A stretch of 64,000 bases of DNA. Source: Chitinophagaceae bacterium (lineage in GTDB: Bacteria > Bacteroidota > Bacteroidia > Chitinophagales > Chitinophagaceae). Positions 16,769-26,663 of the stretch are shown piece by piece (within the stretch, counting starts at the first letter, position 1; each line of letters opens with the position of its first letter). Below the pieces are notes generated by a model that was not told the DNA's origin, searched no databases, and saw nothing but the letters and a program-made list of their open reading frames with translations. The stretch is from contig JAFMJI010000006.1 in the NCBI GenBank assembly GCA_017853575.1, forward strand, positions 1 to 64,000, in the 5' to 3' direction. The translations under genes were made by a program, and so were the position numbers.

Positions 16769-18091
16769 ATGAAAATAATGAAGTTCGGCGGAACCTCTGT
16801 GGGAAAGCCAGAGAGAATGTTTCAGGTGGCAGAATTGATTACAAGAGATGAGGAAGCCAAGATTGTTGTGTTGAGTGCGCTCAGCGGAACCACAAATGCC
16901 CTGGTCGCAATAGGCGATGCCATGTTGAATGGCGACAAGCAGAAGGCGAGTGATTTAATCGAAACATTGCATGAGCATTATAAAAATTTCATCAAAGGAC
17001 TTCTTCAGAAGGTGAAAATTCAGGAAAAAGCTTCCGGCATCATCAATGAACATTTTGATTTTTTACGCATCATTTTAAAAATATCATTCAATGATGCCTT
17101 GAACAAGGATATTTTGGCACAAGGAGAATTGATGAGTACAAAATTGTTCAGCTGCTATCTAGAAGAGAAAAGGTTGGATCATGTATTGCTACCCGCATTG
17201 GATTTTATGTCAATCGACGCAAACGATGAACCACAAGTTCCAACTATAAAAAATAAAATTTCAAAGGCACTCGAACCCCATGCTGGTAAGAAATTATTCA
17301 TCACACAAGGATATATTTGCCGCAATGCAAAAGGTGAAGTTGATAATTTGAAAAGAGGAGGAAGCGACTATTCTGCGTCTTTAATGGCAGCTGCGGTAAA
17401 TGCAAGTGTATGTGAAATATGGACTGATATCGATGGCATGCACAACAACGACCCTCGCATCGTTCAATCAACCAAACCTGTCGAACATCTTAGTTTTGAT
17501 GAGGCTGCTGAATTGGCTTATTTCGGTGCAAAGATTCTTCACCCTGCTTCAATTTGGCCTGCACAGCATTATAATATTCCTGTAAAATTGTTGAACACAA
17601 TGGAGCCTGAAGCAAAAGGCACCATCATCTTAAAAGATGCGGAAAGAGATGGAGTGAAAGCTGTCGCAGCGAAAGATGGTATAGTTATGTTGAAAATCAA
17701 GAGCAGCAGAATGTTGTTGGCATATGGGTTTTTAAGAAAAATTTTCGAAGTATTCGAGAAGTACAGAACATCCATCGACATGATTACAACATCCGAGGTG
17801 GCAGTATCAGTCACCATTGACAATACACAGTACCTGGATGAAATTGCTAAAGAGCTTCAGCCACTAGGTGAATTAGAAGTCATCAATCAGCAAACAATTG
17901 TTTCTGTTGTTGGAAATAAACTGACGCAAAACAGCAACCTCATGATGCGTTTATTCGACTCATTGAACAATATTCCGGTAAATATGGTAAGCTATGGAGG
18001 AAGTCTCCACAACGTATCTATTCTTGTACCAACTTCTTTGAAGAATGATACATTAAAGGCCTTGAACAAAGGTCTGTTTGGAATGGATTAA
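16769..18091 (+). CDS. lysC: Aspartate kinase
   Basis: The product from ATG 16769 is 440 residues and starts MKIMKFGGTSVGK, the diagnostic kinase N-terminus. RGGSDYSASLMAAAVNA and the EIWTDIDGMHNNDPRIV block complete the amino-acid kinase domain (1-~285), and two ACT domains follow (~300-440) that normally mediate feedback inhibition by lysine or threonine. It is monofunctional, without a homoserine dehydrogenase domain. It makes aspartyl phosphate for Lys, Met, Thr and diaminopimelate synthesis. An upstream in-frame extension to 16628 lies inside the previous gene and is rejected. Confidence 0.95.
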   Translation: MKIMKFGGTSVGKPERMFQVAELITRDEEAKIVVLSALSGTTNALVAIGDAMLNGDKQKASDLIETLHEHYKNFIKGLLQKVKIQEKASGIINEHFDFLRIILKISFNDALNKDILAQGELMSTKLFSCYLEEKRLDHVLLPALDFMSIDANDEPQVPTIKNKISKALEPHAGKKLFITQGYICRNAKGEVDNLKRGGSDYSASLMAAAVNASVCEIWTDIDGMHNNDPRIVQSTKPVEHLSFDEAAELAYFGAKILHPASIWPAQHYNIPVKLLNTMEPEAKGTIILKDAERDGVKAVAAKDGIVMLKIKSSRMLLAYGFLRKIFEVFEKYRTSIDMITTSEVAVSVTIDNTQYLDEIAKELQPLGELEVINQQTIVSVVGNKLTQNSNLMMRLFDSLNNIPVNMVSYGGSLHNVSILVPTSLKNDTLKALNKGLFGMD

Positions 18092-18110
18092 ATAACTGCG
18101 ATCATATTGA

Positions 18111-19160
18111 TTATAAAATCAACATGGCATCTCCGTAGCTGAAAAATCTATATTTATCCTTGATGGCTTTCTTGTATGCTTCCATTGTTAAATCATACCC
18201 TGCAAAAGCACAAGCCATGATCAGCAATGAAGTCTTCGGTAGATGAAAGTTTGTGATCAAAGAATCGCAAATAGAAAATTCATGAGGAGGGTGGATGAAT
18301 ATGTTGGTCCAACCCTCAGAAGGTTTCAACAATTTATCTGCCGTAAACGTGCTTTCAAGTGCTCTCATGGTGGTTGTGCCTACTGAGCAAATACGGTGAC
18401 CTTCTGATTTTGCTTTGTTAACAATTTTACAGGCTGTTTCATCAACTTTGAAATATTCGGCCTCCATTTTATGTTTGCTGAGGTCTTCTACTTCAATTGC
18501 CCTGAATGTTCCTAGTCCTGTGTGCAATGTGACTTCAGCGAAACGAATGCCTTGAATTTCCAATCTCTTAATCAATTCAATGGAAAAGTGTAAACCAGCA
18601 GTTGGAGCTGCAACAGCACCTTCATGTTTTGCATAAACTGTTTGGTATCTTTCTTTGTCCGTTTCGTCTGGTTTACGTTTGATGTATTTTGGAAGGGGAG
18701 TCTCTCCAAGTGTATTTAGAATCTCTTTGAACTCATCATCACTTCCTTCAAATAAAAAACGAATGGTTCTTCCTCTGGATGTAGTGTTATCGATTACTTC
18801 TGCAACCAACTCTTCTGCATCTCCAAAGTATAATTTATTGCCCACTCTTATCTTTCTTGCAGGATCAACAATTACATCCCATAATCTGTTTTGCTTGTTC
18901 AATTCTCTCAACAAAAAAACCTCAATTTTTGCACCAGTCTTTTCTTTTCTGCCGTACATTCTTGCAGGAAATACTTTCGTATTGTTCACTACAAATACAT
19001 CTTTCTCTTCAAAGTATTCTTGTACGTCTTTAAACATCCTGTTCTCAATTACACCTGTGTCTTTGTGAACGACCATTAATCTGGCGTCTTCTCTTCTTTT
19101 GGTGGGAGTTTGTGCAATAAGGTTGAGTGGAAAATCGAATCTGAATTGAGAAAGTTTCAT
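18111..19160 (-). CDS. queA: S-adenosylmethionine:tRNA ribosyltransferase-isomerase QueA
   Basis: The 349-residue enzyme makes epoxyqueuosine in tRNA from 7-aminomethyl-7-deazaguanine and SAM. Family blocks are [25 protein letters not shown] (N-terminus), [45 protein letters not shown] and the C-terminal [20 protein letters not shown]. Length is standard. The ~100-nt leader between a TAATTTTG element (19268-19275, minus strand) and the start showed no recognisable preQ1 riboswitch. Confidence 0.96.
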   Translation of the reverse strand: MKLSQFRFDFPLNLIAQTPTKRREDARLMVVHKDTGVIENRMFKDVQEYFEEKDVFVVNNTKVFPARMYGRKEKTGAKIEVFLLRELNKQNRLWDVIVDPARKIRVGNKLYFGDAEELVAEVIDNTTSRGRTIRFLFEGSDDEFKEILNTLGETPLPKYIKRKPDETDKERYQTVYAKHEGAVAAPTAGLHFSIELIKRLEIQGIRFAEVTLHTGLGTFRAIEVEDLSKHKMEAEYFKVDETACKIVNKAKSEGHRICSVGTTTMRALESTFTADKLLKPSEGWTNIFIHPPHEFSICDSLITNFHLPKTSLLIMACAFAGYDLTMEAYKKAIKDKYRFFSYGDAMLIL

Positions 19161-19335
19161 GCTTTTAAATTTTAAATGCCTGAAACAAACCTAGATGTCT
19201 ATACATAGCTGACACCTTGCATCAAACCTGATCTTACGGCACCAGATTTGTCTTGGCAATTGAGGTGCAAAATTAATAAAAAATGTCCTTTTGTATTATA
19301 AAACTATTCAGACCTTAAATAGAATACTGTGGATA

Positions 19336-20106
19336 TCAGAACCGGAGGTGTCTAACTGTTAATCCGTTGTTGATCAACTGTTTAAGCGACTCAATGCCCA
19401 ACTGGACATGTGTTTCTACGAAATTAGCAGTTACTTTTTTATCACTTTCTTCAGTTTTGACTCCCTCTGGAATCATCGGCTGATCGCTGACCATCAAAAT
19501 GGCACCCGTTGGAATCTTGTTGTAAAAGCCTACTGAGAAAATAGTGGCAGTTTCCATGTCGATGGCGTATGCCCTGATTTTTTGTAAGTATTCTTTGAAA
19601 TCCAAGTCATGCTCCCAAACCCTTCTGTTGGTGGTATAGACTGTGCCTGTCCAATAGTCGAGTTTATGATCACGTATCGTAGTGGAAATTGCTTTCTGAA
19701 GCGCAAAAGCAGGCAATGCGGGCACCTCTGCCGGGAAATAATCATTCGATGTTCCCTCTCCTCTGATGGCTGCAATTGGTAAGATGAGGTCGCCGATGCT
19801 ATTCCTTTTTTTCAATCCGCCACATTTGCCTAAAAACAATACTGCCTTGGGTTCTATAGCAGTAAGTAAATCCATCACGGTAGCTGCAGTTGGACTTCCC
19901 ATGCCAAAATTGATGATGGTGATTCCATCAGCAGTGGCAGATTGCATAGGTTTGTCTTTACCTAAAATCTCTACATTATTCCACTTTGCAAACAGCTCAA
20001 CATAGTTGCTGAAATTGGTAAGTAGGATATAAGGACCAAAATCCTCCAGCTTTCTACCAGTATATCTAGGCAGCCAATTTTTGACAATTTCTTCTTTGTT
20101 TGTCAT
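19336..20106 (-). CDS. amn: AMP nucleosidase
   Basis: The 256-residue protein matches the short Bacteroidota AMP nucleosidase, which hydrolyses AMP to adenine and ribose 5-phosphate. The nucleoside phosphorylase-like fold shows INFGMGSPTAATVMDLL, VLFLGKCGGLKK, LPIAAIRGEGTSNDYFP, TNRRVWEHD and AIDMETATIFSVGF (the ME-E purine-binding region) plus SDQPMIPEGVKT. E. coli Amn is much longer because of an extra N-terminal domain, which is missing here as in relatives. It is divergent from the gene at 20145. Confidence 0.92.
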   Translation of the reverse strand: MTNKEEIVKNWLPRYTGRKLEDFGPYILLTNFSNYVELFAKWNNVEILGKDKPMQSATADGITIINFGMGSPTAATVMDLLTAIEPKAVLFLGKCGGLKKRNSIGDLILPIAAIRGEGTSNDYFPAEVPALPAFALQKAISTTIRDHKLDYWTGTVYTTNRRVWEHDLDFKEYLQKIRAYAIDMETATIFSVGFYNKIPTGAILMVSDQPMIPEGVKTEESDKKVTANFVETHVQLGIESLKQLINNGLTVRHLRF

Positions 20107-20144
20107 CTTTTTCTTTCATCAAATTTACTGATTACTTTGCAAGC

Positions 20145-20582
20145 ATGATTGCTTTAGATTTTCCTGATCCGGATTTTAAAATACAAAACACTGCAAAAGG
20201 ACCAGAAATATGGGATCATTTCCGTAAAAAATGGATATCCCTTCAGCCTGAAGAGTGGGTGCGACAAAATTTTATCAATTGGATGATGAAAGTTCAGCAA
20301 ATCCCATCAGCATTTATTTCTGTTGAAAAAGGATTAAATGACAACAGCAATAAACGATATGATATTCTTGTATTTGATCAATCACATCAACCTTGGATGA
20401 TTGTAGAGTGCAAGTCATCTGATGTAAAATTGGATGAAAAAGTTCTTATGCAAATTCTTGCTTATCATCGAACATTGCAGGTACAGTTTATTGCAATTAC
20501 AAATGGTAATGAGTGTTTTGTTGCGGATATAAAAAAAGCGAACCAACCATGGCTCGCTTCTTTTCCAAAATTCTACATATAA
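20145..20582 (+). CDS. Restriction-type nuclease-domain protein (HSDR_N family)
   Basis: Starting at ATG 20145 the product is 145 residues. It resembles the stand-alone type I restriction R-subunit N-terminal domain (HSDR_N_2) seen in many Bacteroidota genomes. A PD-(D/E)xK-like core is visible: RYDILVFD, then IVECKSS with the E-x-K pair. No methylase or specificity subunit is nearby, so it is probably not a working restriction system. A longer in-frame reading begins at TTG 20100 but overlaps the amn start, so ATG is preferred. It converges on the glutamate dehydrogenase gene. Confidence 0.8.
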   Translation: MIALDFPDPDFKIQNTAKGPEIWDHFRKKWISLQPEEWVRQNFINWMMKVQQIPSAFISVEKGLNDNSNKRYDILVFDQSHQPWMIVECKSSDVKLDEKVLMQILAYHRTLQVQFIAITNGNECFVADIKKANQPWLASFPKFYI

Positions 20583-21995
20583 TCAAGGGAATATTCCTAG
20601 TTCCAAATAGCTGTTTCCAACTTTTTCTATTGCAACAACAAAAGCAGCTGTTCTCATGTTTGGAATTTCCGGATACTTGCTCCAGCAAGCAAAAATTTCA
20701 TTGGTCGCTTTAATCATCGTGTCTTCCAATCCACTTCTTACCAAATCAATTTCATCAGGGCCATGCACCAGTATTTTTTTCTGTTCTGGTTTGATCGTAT
20801 TGCCGGTCATGCTTTCAATCTGTGCAACAATATTTGCATTTTGATTTTCCATGAATCTTCTTTCAAGTCTTCCGTATGAAACGTGACTTAAATTTTTCAA
20901 CCACTCAAAATATGATACTGTTACACCACCTGCATTCAAATACATGTCAGGCACAACAAGTACACCTTTTTTAGTGAGGATATCATCTGCTTCAGGAGTA
21001 AGAGGACCATTCGCAGCTTCACCGATGATTTTTGCTTGAATCTTATCAGCATTGTCTTTGTTGATCACATTTTCCAATGCAGCTGGAATTAAAATATCAC
21101 AAGGTGCTTCGAGTCCATCTGTATTTTTATTGAAGTTCTTTGCGCCAGGGAAATTTAATATTGATCCAGTTTTTTTTCTGTGTTGAAAAACTGCCTCAAC
21201 GTCTAAACCTTTTTCATTATAGATAGCACCCTCATACTCGATGAGTCCAACTACCAATGCACCTCCCTCTTGAAAGAATTTTGCAGAATGATATCCAACA
21301 TTTCCAAGTCCCTGAACGATTACTTTTTTACCTTCAATTCCAGTATTAAGTCCAAGGCGCTTCATTTGCTCTTCATGCTTGCACACTTCTCTAACACCAT
21401 AGAAAACCCCTAATCCTGTTGCTTCGCGTCTTCCTTTTACACCACCCTGTGTTACAGGTTTTCCAGTGACACAACCAATGGCTTCAACCTGACCTGGATT
21501 CATTGTAACATAGGTATCCAAAATCCAAGACATTTCTCTTTCGCCAGTTCCGTAGTCGGGTGCAGGTACATCTTCACCGGGGCCAATAAATTTCTTTTTA
21601 ATTAGTTCACTTGTGTATCTGCGGGTAATTTTTTCTAGCTCGTAAGTGGAATATTTTTTAGGATCGATGGAGATACCACCTTTTGCACCACCAAATGGAA
21701 CATTTACAATGGCACATTTGTAGGTCATCAATGCTGAAAGTGCCATTACTTCATCTAGGTTAACCATTTCACTAAAACGGATACCTCCTTTGCATGGTAA
21801 TTTGTGATGGGAGTGTTGTACGCGGTATGCTTTGATTACTTCAACCTTATCTCCAATTTTTACTGGAAAATGCAACCTGAGCACACTGTTACACTGTTTG
21901 ATTTGCTCTAGAATTCCCTGATCAAAATTGGTGTATTTGGCAGCCTTGTCAAAACTTTTACAGACTGCATCAAAAAACTTATATTCTTCTGCCAT
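20583..21995 (-). CDS. gdhA: Glutamate dehydrogenase (Glu/Leu/Phe/Val dehydrogenase family)
   Basis: The 470-residue protein interconverts glutamate and 2-oxoglutarate plus ammonia. Conserved blocks include HHKLPCKGGIRFSEMVNLDEVMALSALM with substrate-binding lysine, KCAIVNVPFGGAKGGI, PAPDYGTGEREMSWILDTY with the catalytic aspartate, and a Rossmann GLGNVGYHSAKFFQEGGA. The internal ATG at 21995 (MAEEYKFF) is chosen over TTG at 22019. NAD or NADP preference cannot be fixed by eye. It follows ccmD by about 40 nt in the same direction. Confidence 0.93.
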   Translation of the reverse strand: MAEEYKFFDAVCKSFDKAAKYTNFDQGILEQIKQCNSVLRLHFPVKIGDKVEVIKAYRVQHSHHKLPCKGGIRFSEMVNLDEVMALSALMTYKCAIVNVPFGGAKGGISIDPKKYSTYELEKITRRYTSELIKKKFIGPGEDVPAPDYGTGEREMSWILDTYVTMNPGQVEAIGCVTGKPVTQGGVKGRREATGLGVFYGVREVCKHEEQMKRLGLNTGIEGKKVIVQGLGNVGYHSAKFFQEGGALVVGLIEYEGAIYNEKGLDVEAVFQHRKKTGSILNFPGAKNFNKNTDGLEAPCDILIPAALENVINKDNADKIQAKIIGEAANGPLTPEADDILTKKGVLVVPDMYLNAGGVTVSYFEWLKNLSHVSYGRLERRFMENQNANIVAQIESMTGNTIKPEQKKILVHGPDEIDLVRSGLEDTMIKATNEIFACWSKYPEIPNMRTAAFVVAIEKVGNSYLELGIFP

Positions 21996-22037
21996 GGCAA
22001 GATTTTTTATTGGGTGCAAAGCTCGGTCGAAGTAGAG

Positions 22038-22244
22038 TTATTCCTTTTCGAGTTTGGATATCTTTTTATCCAGGCGGACTAGGTATGCGATGAGTCCGAC
22101 TAAAATAGTTGTTAAAACTGCAACAACCACATAAATTTTCCCGTTTGATCGCATGGTATTTGCCATCGTTTCTTCTTGAGCTTGTGAAGTACTAGAAAAC
22201 ATTATCGCTAACAGTAGCAATATGAATTTGTTCAATTTATTCAT
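22038..22244 (-). CDS. ccmD: CcmD-like small membrane protein
   Basis: This 68-residue protein has a cleavable-looking or anchoring N-terminal hydrophobic segment (1-22), a second transmembrane helix (YVVVAVLTTILVGLIAYLV, residues ~39-57) and a charged KKISKLEKE tail. Bacteroidota CcmD-family proteins look like this and help release holo-CcmE during cytochrome c maturation. It overlaps the ccmC stop by 8 nt, supporting the assignment by context. Confidence 0.8.
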   Translation of the reverse strand: MNKLNKFILLLLAIMFSSTSQAQEETMANTMRSNGKIYVVVAVLTTILVGLIAYLVRLDKKISKLEKE

Positions 22245-22932
22245 TGCTGAATTTTTTATCTTTTATTAATGCTAGCCTGATTTTCAAACTTGTAATCCAA
22301 GCGCCTAAAAGTGTCCAACCAATAACGGCAGGATAAAATACCATTCTCATCCTGGCGTCAATATCATTGAAATTCAATGCAGGATTTCCTTCCTGACCAG
22401 GATGTAAGCTTGGTAACAACCTTGGAATAATCCAAATAGTTGGGAAAAGCATGGCGTATGCAAAGATGTTATACACAGCACTTACCCTTGCTTTTTGATC
22501 AATGTCTGTAACAGAGTTTCTTAAAATAAAATATGCGCCATATACAAGAAGAGCGAGTGCTGCACCAATGAGTTTTGGTTCTCTCATGATGGATCCCAAT
22601 GATGCATAAGCAGGGTTGTTAGGGTCTGCCCATGTGTAACTGGCCCATATCGCACCTGTTAGATATCCAAGAATTCCCATGAATGATCCCACACTTGCAT
22701 ATTCTTTTGCTTTGATGTCGTGAATGATGGCTCTATTGTTTAGGTACCGAATGCTGTGTATTACAGAGATGGTGAAGAGAATCATCATCGCAAACCACAT
22801 GCAAACATGGAAGTACAGGTTTCTGATGGTTTCACCTAATTGGGTTAGTTCCGGAACAGGTAACAAAAAACCACCAATTACTGCATAGAGTAAAAGTATG
22901 ATTGATAACAATTTCCACCAGGTAAGACGCAT
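22237..22932 (-). CDS. ccmC: Cytochrome c biogenesis protein CcmC/CcsA (heme handling)
   Basis: From ATG 22932 the product is 231 residues with about six transmembrane helices. FHVCMWFAMMILF carries a likely heme-ligand histidine, and AIWASYTWADPNNPAY corresponds to the degenerate tryptophan-rich WWD region; it is less Trp-rich than in proteobacteria. CcmC presents heme to CcmE. The upstream TTG at 22953 is a less likely start. It lies between ccmB and ccmD, consistent with a ccmBCD operon. Confidence 0.88.
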   Translation of the reverse strand: MRLTWWKLLSIILLLYAVIGGFLLPVPELTQLGETIRNLYFHVCMWFAMMILFTISVIHSIRYLNNRAIIHDIKAKEYASVGSFMGILGYLTGAIWASYTWADPNNPAYASLGSIMREPKLIGAALALLVYGAYFILRNSVTDIDQKARVSAVYNIFAYAMLFPTIWIIPRLLPSLHPGQEGNPALNFNDIDARMRMVFYPAVIGWTLLGAWITSLKIRLALIKDKKFSNE

Positions 22933-22968
22933 GATTAAATGCTTAAAATTCAAAATTAGGTTGTTCGA

Positions 22969-23691
22969 CTAATCTTTCCATAAAAATGGAAACAAAATCA
23001 CCGATAAGATGATCATCAATAAGTCAAATGCCAATAAAAGAGCGATCATTTGAAATGGAATGCCATTGTTAAAAATTTCACCAAATGCTGTTTTGGATAA
23101 TCTAACCAACATCATCAGTTGTGGCAAAATCAATGGAAATCCCAGAATAGCCATCAATGAAGCCTGTTGAAGTGCCTTTGAAGCAATCGCTGCCAGCATT
23201 GTAAAAATCAGTCCGAGTCCGCAACCTCCCAAAATCCCGATCATGCAAAAAGAAAAATAATTCGATGTTGGATTTCCCAACATGACAGTATAAACAAGTA
23301 GATTGATGGTGCTCATCGCAATCATCAGCACTGCATTGTATGCCAATTTTGATAGAATGAAGGCAACAGGAGAGGTGATGGTATAGTAATAAAGCTTTCT
23401 TCCTTTTGCCTCTTGAAGGAAGCTTTTAGCAACTGCATTGATGCAGATAAATAACTGTGTTATCCAAAAAATTGCATTCCAAGTTGAAGCATCGGGGTCT
23501 TCCAATGTCAGATAAATAACAAAAATTGTTGAAGCGATGTAAAGAAGTATTCCGTAGAGTGTATGCTGCTGTCGTGTTTCAAGCAACAGATCTTTTTTAA
23601 GCAACGCTGATATTTGTCTACTGTTTTTCAAATTGATGTTATGAATGAAAGCAAGACCTGCATCTGGCCTCGTAATGATCTTTTTCTCCAA
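22969..23691 (-). CDS. ccmB: Heme exporter/ABC permease subunit CcmB
   Basis: The 240-residue protein has six predicted hydrophobic helices and the CcmB start pattern (LLKKDLLLETRQQHTLYGILLYI, then AIFWITQLF and EAKGRKLYYYTITSP). CcmB is the membrane part of the CcmAB ABC complex in cytochrome c maturation. No ccmA ATPase is in the window. The reading from ATG 23691 overlaps the end of tdk by 53 nt, and the first 15 residues may not be real. Confidence 0.9.
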   Translation of the reverse strand: MEKKIITRPDAGLAFIHNINLKNSRQISALLKKDLLLETRQQHTLYGILLYIASTIFVIYLTLEDPDASTWNAIFWITQLFICINAVAKSFLQEAKGRKLYYYTITSPVAFILSKLAYNAVLMIAMSTINLLVYTVMLGNPTSNYFSFCMIGILGGCGLGLIFTMLAAIASKALQQASLMAILGFPLILPQLMMLVRLSKTAFGEIFNNGIPFQMIALLLAFDLLMIILSVILFPFLWKD

Positions 23692-24202
23692 TCACCACTT
23701 GATTGGTGTTGTTTGAAATTCTATAGGAGTAACTTGCTACACCACCACATTGCATGCAAACCGCATGCAACTTAGTTACAAAATTTGCAATAGACAACAA
23801 TTGTGGCATTGGGCCAAATGGATTTCCAGCATAGTCCATGTCTAATCCGGCTACAATTACTCTTTTACCATCATTGGCAAGTTGCCCAACAATATCCAAA
23901 ATTTGATGGTCAAAAAATTGTGCCTCATCAATTCCAATCACACCAAATTCATTTGCACTTTTCAATATTTCTATCGCATTGTTTACTGCAGTCGCAGGAA
24001 TGGTTGTTTCATTGTGTGAAACGATATTGCTGCTATGATATCGATTATCCAATTGCGGTTTAAAAATTCCAACTTTTTGATTGGCAATTTTTGCTCTTTT
24101 CAATCTTCTGATCAGTTCTTCAGTTTTGCCTGAGAACATGGATCCGCAAACGACTTCTATCCATCCAGATTTTTGTGCAATATTGCTCGGTTCTGTAAAC
24201 AT
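23639..24202 (-). CDS. tdk: Thymidine kinase (type II)
   Basis: The 187-residue enzyme phosphorylates thymidine to dTMP in the salvage pathway. The P-loop is GSMFSGKT (20-27), followed by the VIGIDEAQFF Walker-B-like segment with catalytic Glu, and four zinc cysteines in the C-terminal part (AVCMQCGG and RCRSC). Length is typical. It starts 4 nt after the waaA stop, in one transcription unit with waaA and probably ccmBCD. Confidence 0.96.
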   Translation of the reverse strand: MFTEPSNIAQKSGWIEVVCGSMFSGKTEELIRRLKRAKIANQKVGIFKPQLDNRYHSSNIVSHNETTIPATAVNNAIEILKSANEFGVIGIDEAQFFDHQILDIVGQLANDGKRVIVAGLDMDYAGNPFGPMPQLLSIANFVTKLHAVCMQCGGVASYSYRISNNTNQVVIGEKDHYEARCRSCFHS

Positions 24203-24205
24203 GAA

Positions 24206-25444
24206 TTATATGATGTTTGAATGCTGTAAAAATACCATAATTCGTGAAGTTGCACCTGTATTTGATTTTACATAGGTTGCAGCTGCCTGACTTTCGTCTT
24301 CAAGTTCTTTATGATTTTCTAACAAGAATTTAATTTGTTTGTGTAATCTTTCTTTTTTATCAAAGCTATACCCACAGCCTATTTCAATCATAGCGCTTGC
24401 TTCTGCAGCTCTATCGTAATTTGGTCCCCAGAAAACAATTTTGCCATAAACTGCTGCTTCAAGAATATTGTGAATTCCTGCTTTATTAAAGCCACCGCCA
24501 ACGTATGCTATTGTTGAATACCTATATATTTTTGAAAGCATGCCAATGGAATCTATGATCAATACGTTACAGGATTCTTCAGTAGAATATTCGCTTAAAC
24601 AAACAGCATTTTTAAACAATGACTTGATAGTTGAAATATGAGATGAATTGATCTCATGAGGTGCAATGATTAGTTTTAAACTTGGATGTTGTTCTTGTAC
24701 ATATGCCAATGCTTCCTCGTCTTCTTTCCAAGTACTCCCGGCGATTAAAACTGGACCATGATTGCAGAAATTTTCAATCATGTCATGCTTGAATGATTCA
24801 GTCAGTAACTGATAAACCCTGTCAAATCTTGTATCTCCCGAAACTGTTACAGGTGTTTGAATATTGATTGATGATAGCAAATTTTTTGATCGCTCATCCT
24901 GCACAAAAATATGTGTAAACAAGTCGAGCATCTTCCTGAAAAATTTTCCAAATAGTCCAAAATATGCTTGACTTGGAAGAATGATGGCGGAAATCAATAT
25001 GGTTGGAATTTTTCTGTTGTTCAAATTTTTCAAATAATGATACCATAATTCATACTTGATAAAAATGGCAAGGGATGGATTAATCAGGTCAATAAAGTCT
25101 TGAGCATTTTTTTTCCCATCCATTGGTAAATAAAATACATAATCAGCACCTGCATAATTTTTTCTTACTTCATATCCGGAAGGGGAGAAAAAAGTGACCA
25201 AAATTTTATACGTTGGATGCAAATGTTTGATGGATTCAATCAATGTTCTTCCCTGTTCAAATTCCCCAAGTGAGGCACTATGAATCCAAATCAGTTTATG
25301 CTCATTTCTATCGACAGCAGATGATATTTTCGCCCTCCATTCCTTTCTTCCACGGACCCATGCCTTTGCTTTTGGATGGATGGTGCTTGCTAGCCTGATC
25401 CCAAGCTGATAAAAAATGATGAATATGTTATATGCAAACACCAT
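24206..25444 (-). CDS. waaA: 3-deoxy-D-manno-octulosonic acid (Kdo) transferase
   Basis: The 412-residue glycosyltransferase adds Kdo to lipid A precursor at the inner membrane. An N-terminal membrane helix (1-20) is followed by IHSASLGEFEQGRTLIE (the S-x-GE catalytic region), TFFSPSGYE, a second Rossmann domain with GSTWKEDEEAL, APHE, YVGGGFNKAGIHNILEAAVYG and FGPNYD. Length is normal. It is the first gene of the leftward group waaA-tdk-ccmBCD. Confidence 0.94.
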   Translation of the reverse strand: MVFAYNIFIIFYQLGIRLASTIHPKAKAWVRGRKEWRAKISSAVDRNEHKLIWIHSASLGEFEQGRTLIESIKHLHPTYKILVTFFSPSGYEVRKNYAGADYVFYLPMDGKKNAQDFIDLINPSLAIFIKYELWYHYLKNLNNRKIPTILISAIILPSQAYFGLFGKFFRKMLDLFTHIFVQDERSKNLLSSINIQTPVTVSGDTRFDRVYQLLTESFKHDMIENFCNHGPVLIAGSTWKEDEEALAYVQEQHPSLKLIIAPHEINSSHISTIKSLFKNAVCLSEYSTEESCNVLIIDSIGMLSKIYRYSTIAYVGGGFNKAGIHNILEAAVYGKIVFWGPNYDRAAEASAMIEIGCGYSFDKKERLHKQIKFLLENHKELEDESQAAATYVKSNTGATSRIMVFLQHSNII

Positions 25445-25499
25445 GATAATGAATCTTTTGCGAAGCTAAGTCCTTATCCTGGATTGCACCGTTTTTTCT

Positions 25500-25507
25500 T
25501 AACTTTG
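25500..25507 (+). promoter_or_regulatory. Candidate -7 element for the sugar-nucleotide operon
   Basis: TAACTTTG matches TAnnTTTG and lies 20 nt before the first ATG of the operon; the -33 element is not obvious. Confidence 0.55.
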
Positions 25508-25526
25508 CCGCCACCAAATCAAGCAC

Positions 25527-26654
25527 ATGATACCCATCCAAATGGTGGACTTAAAAAAGCAATATGCCAAGATCAAAAATGAAGTTGATCTTGCTGTTGA
25601 AGCTGTGATGGAATCTTCTTCCTTTATCAATGGAAAAGCTGTGAGTGATTTTTCGAATCACCTATCGGCATACCTGAATGTTAAGCATGTTATCCCATGT
25701 GCAAATGGAACGGATGCCCTGCAAATAGCCATGATGGCGCTAGGACTTGAACCAGGAGATGAAATCATTACTCCTTCTTTTACATATATCGCAACAACAG
25801 AAGTGATTGCATTATTGAGGTTAAAGCCTGTTTTTGTTGAAGTGGATCCAAAAACTTTTTGCATAGATCCTGATGCAATTTTAAAATCCATCACTCCTAA
25901 AACAAAGGCCATTGTCCCCGTCCATTTATTTGGACAATCTTCTGAGATGGAAACTATTTTGAAAATTGCGAAAGAGCATAATTTATATGTGATTGAAGAC
26001 AATGCCCAGGCAATAGGGGCGGATTATACTTTCAGCAATGGGGTTACTAAAAAGACTGGTACCATGGGGGATATTGGATGTACTTCCTTCTTTCCTTCAA
26101 AAAACCTGGGATGTTTCGGAGATGGAGGTGCGTTGTTTACCAATAGTGATGAACTCGCTGAGAAAATTAGAATGATTGCCAATCATGGTCAAAGTAGAAG
26201 ATATTATCACGATGTGGTTGGATGTAATTCACGGTTAGATTCTATTCAAGCGGCAATACTTGATATCAAATTGAAACATTTAGATGAATATAATGATGCA
26301 AGGTTTAACGCAGCAGAATATTATACCAGCGCTTTTGCTGACAATCCCCGCATCAAAACCCCATTTATCTCAACTGGAAACAAACATGTATTTCATCAAT
26401 ACACCTTGATTTTGGATGGAATTGATCGAAACCAATTGATTGAAAATCTTGCATCTGTTCAAGTACCCGCCATGATTTATTATCCAGTGCCTGCGCATAG
26501 GCAAAAGATGTTTTCATTCCTGAATCTCCCTCAGGTTGATCTGCCTGAAACCGACTGGTTGACCGAAAGAGTGTTTTCTTTGCCAATGCATACTGAATTG
26601 GATCAAGCGCAATTGAATTATATCATAGAAAAAGTAAATTATTTCACCAATTAA
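25527..26654 (+). CDS. DegT/DnrJ/EryC1/StrS-family sugar aminotransferase
   Basis: The 375-residue PLP enzyme transaminates nucleotide-linked keto-sugars for surface polysaccharide. Visible landmarks are CANGTDALQIAMMAL, GDEIITPSFTYIATTE, VPVHLFGQ, EDNAQAIGA and the PLP lysine K192 in FFPSKNLGCFGDGG. Sequence resembles WbpE/WlbC-type enzymes acting on UDP-3-keto-GlcNAc derivatives, but the exact substrate is inferred only. It leads a five-gene operon with ugd, rfbB, rfbC and rfbD. Confidence 0.9.
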   Translation: MIPIQMVDLKKQYAKIKNEVDLAVEAVMESSSFINGKAVSDFSNHLSAYLNVKHVIPCANGTDALQIAMMALGLEPGDEIITPSFTYIATTEVIALLRLKPVFVEVDPKTFCIDPDAILKSITPKTKAIVPVHLFGQSSEMETILKIAKEHNLYVIEDNAQAIGADYTFSNGVTKKTGTMGDIGCTSFFPSKNLGCFGDGGALFTNSDELAEKIRMIANHGQSRRYYHDVVGCNSRLDSIQAAILDIKLKHLDEYNDARFNAAEYYTSAFADNPRIKTPFISTGNKHVFHQYTLILDGIDRNQLIENLASVQVPAMIYYPVPAHRQKMFSFLNLPQVDLPETDWLTERVFSLPMHTELDQAQLNYIIEKVNYFTN

Positions 26655-26663
26655 ATTAACCTC

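Noticed and set aside
19161-19275. preQ1 riboswitch upstream of queA
   Set aside because: I looked for the preQ1-I pattern in the leader and did not find a convincing match.
20145-20582. Active restriction system
   Set aside because: Only a small nuclease-fold domain; no methylase, helicase or specificity gene nearby.
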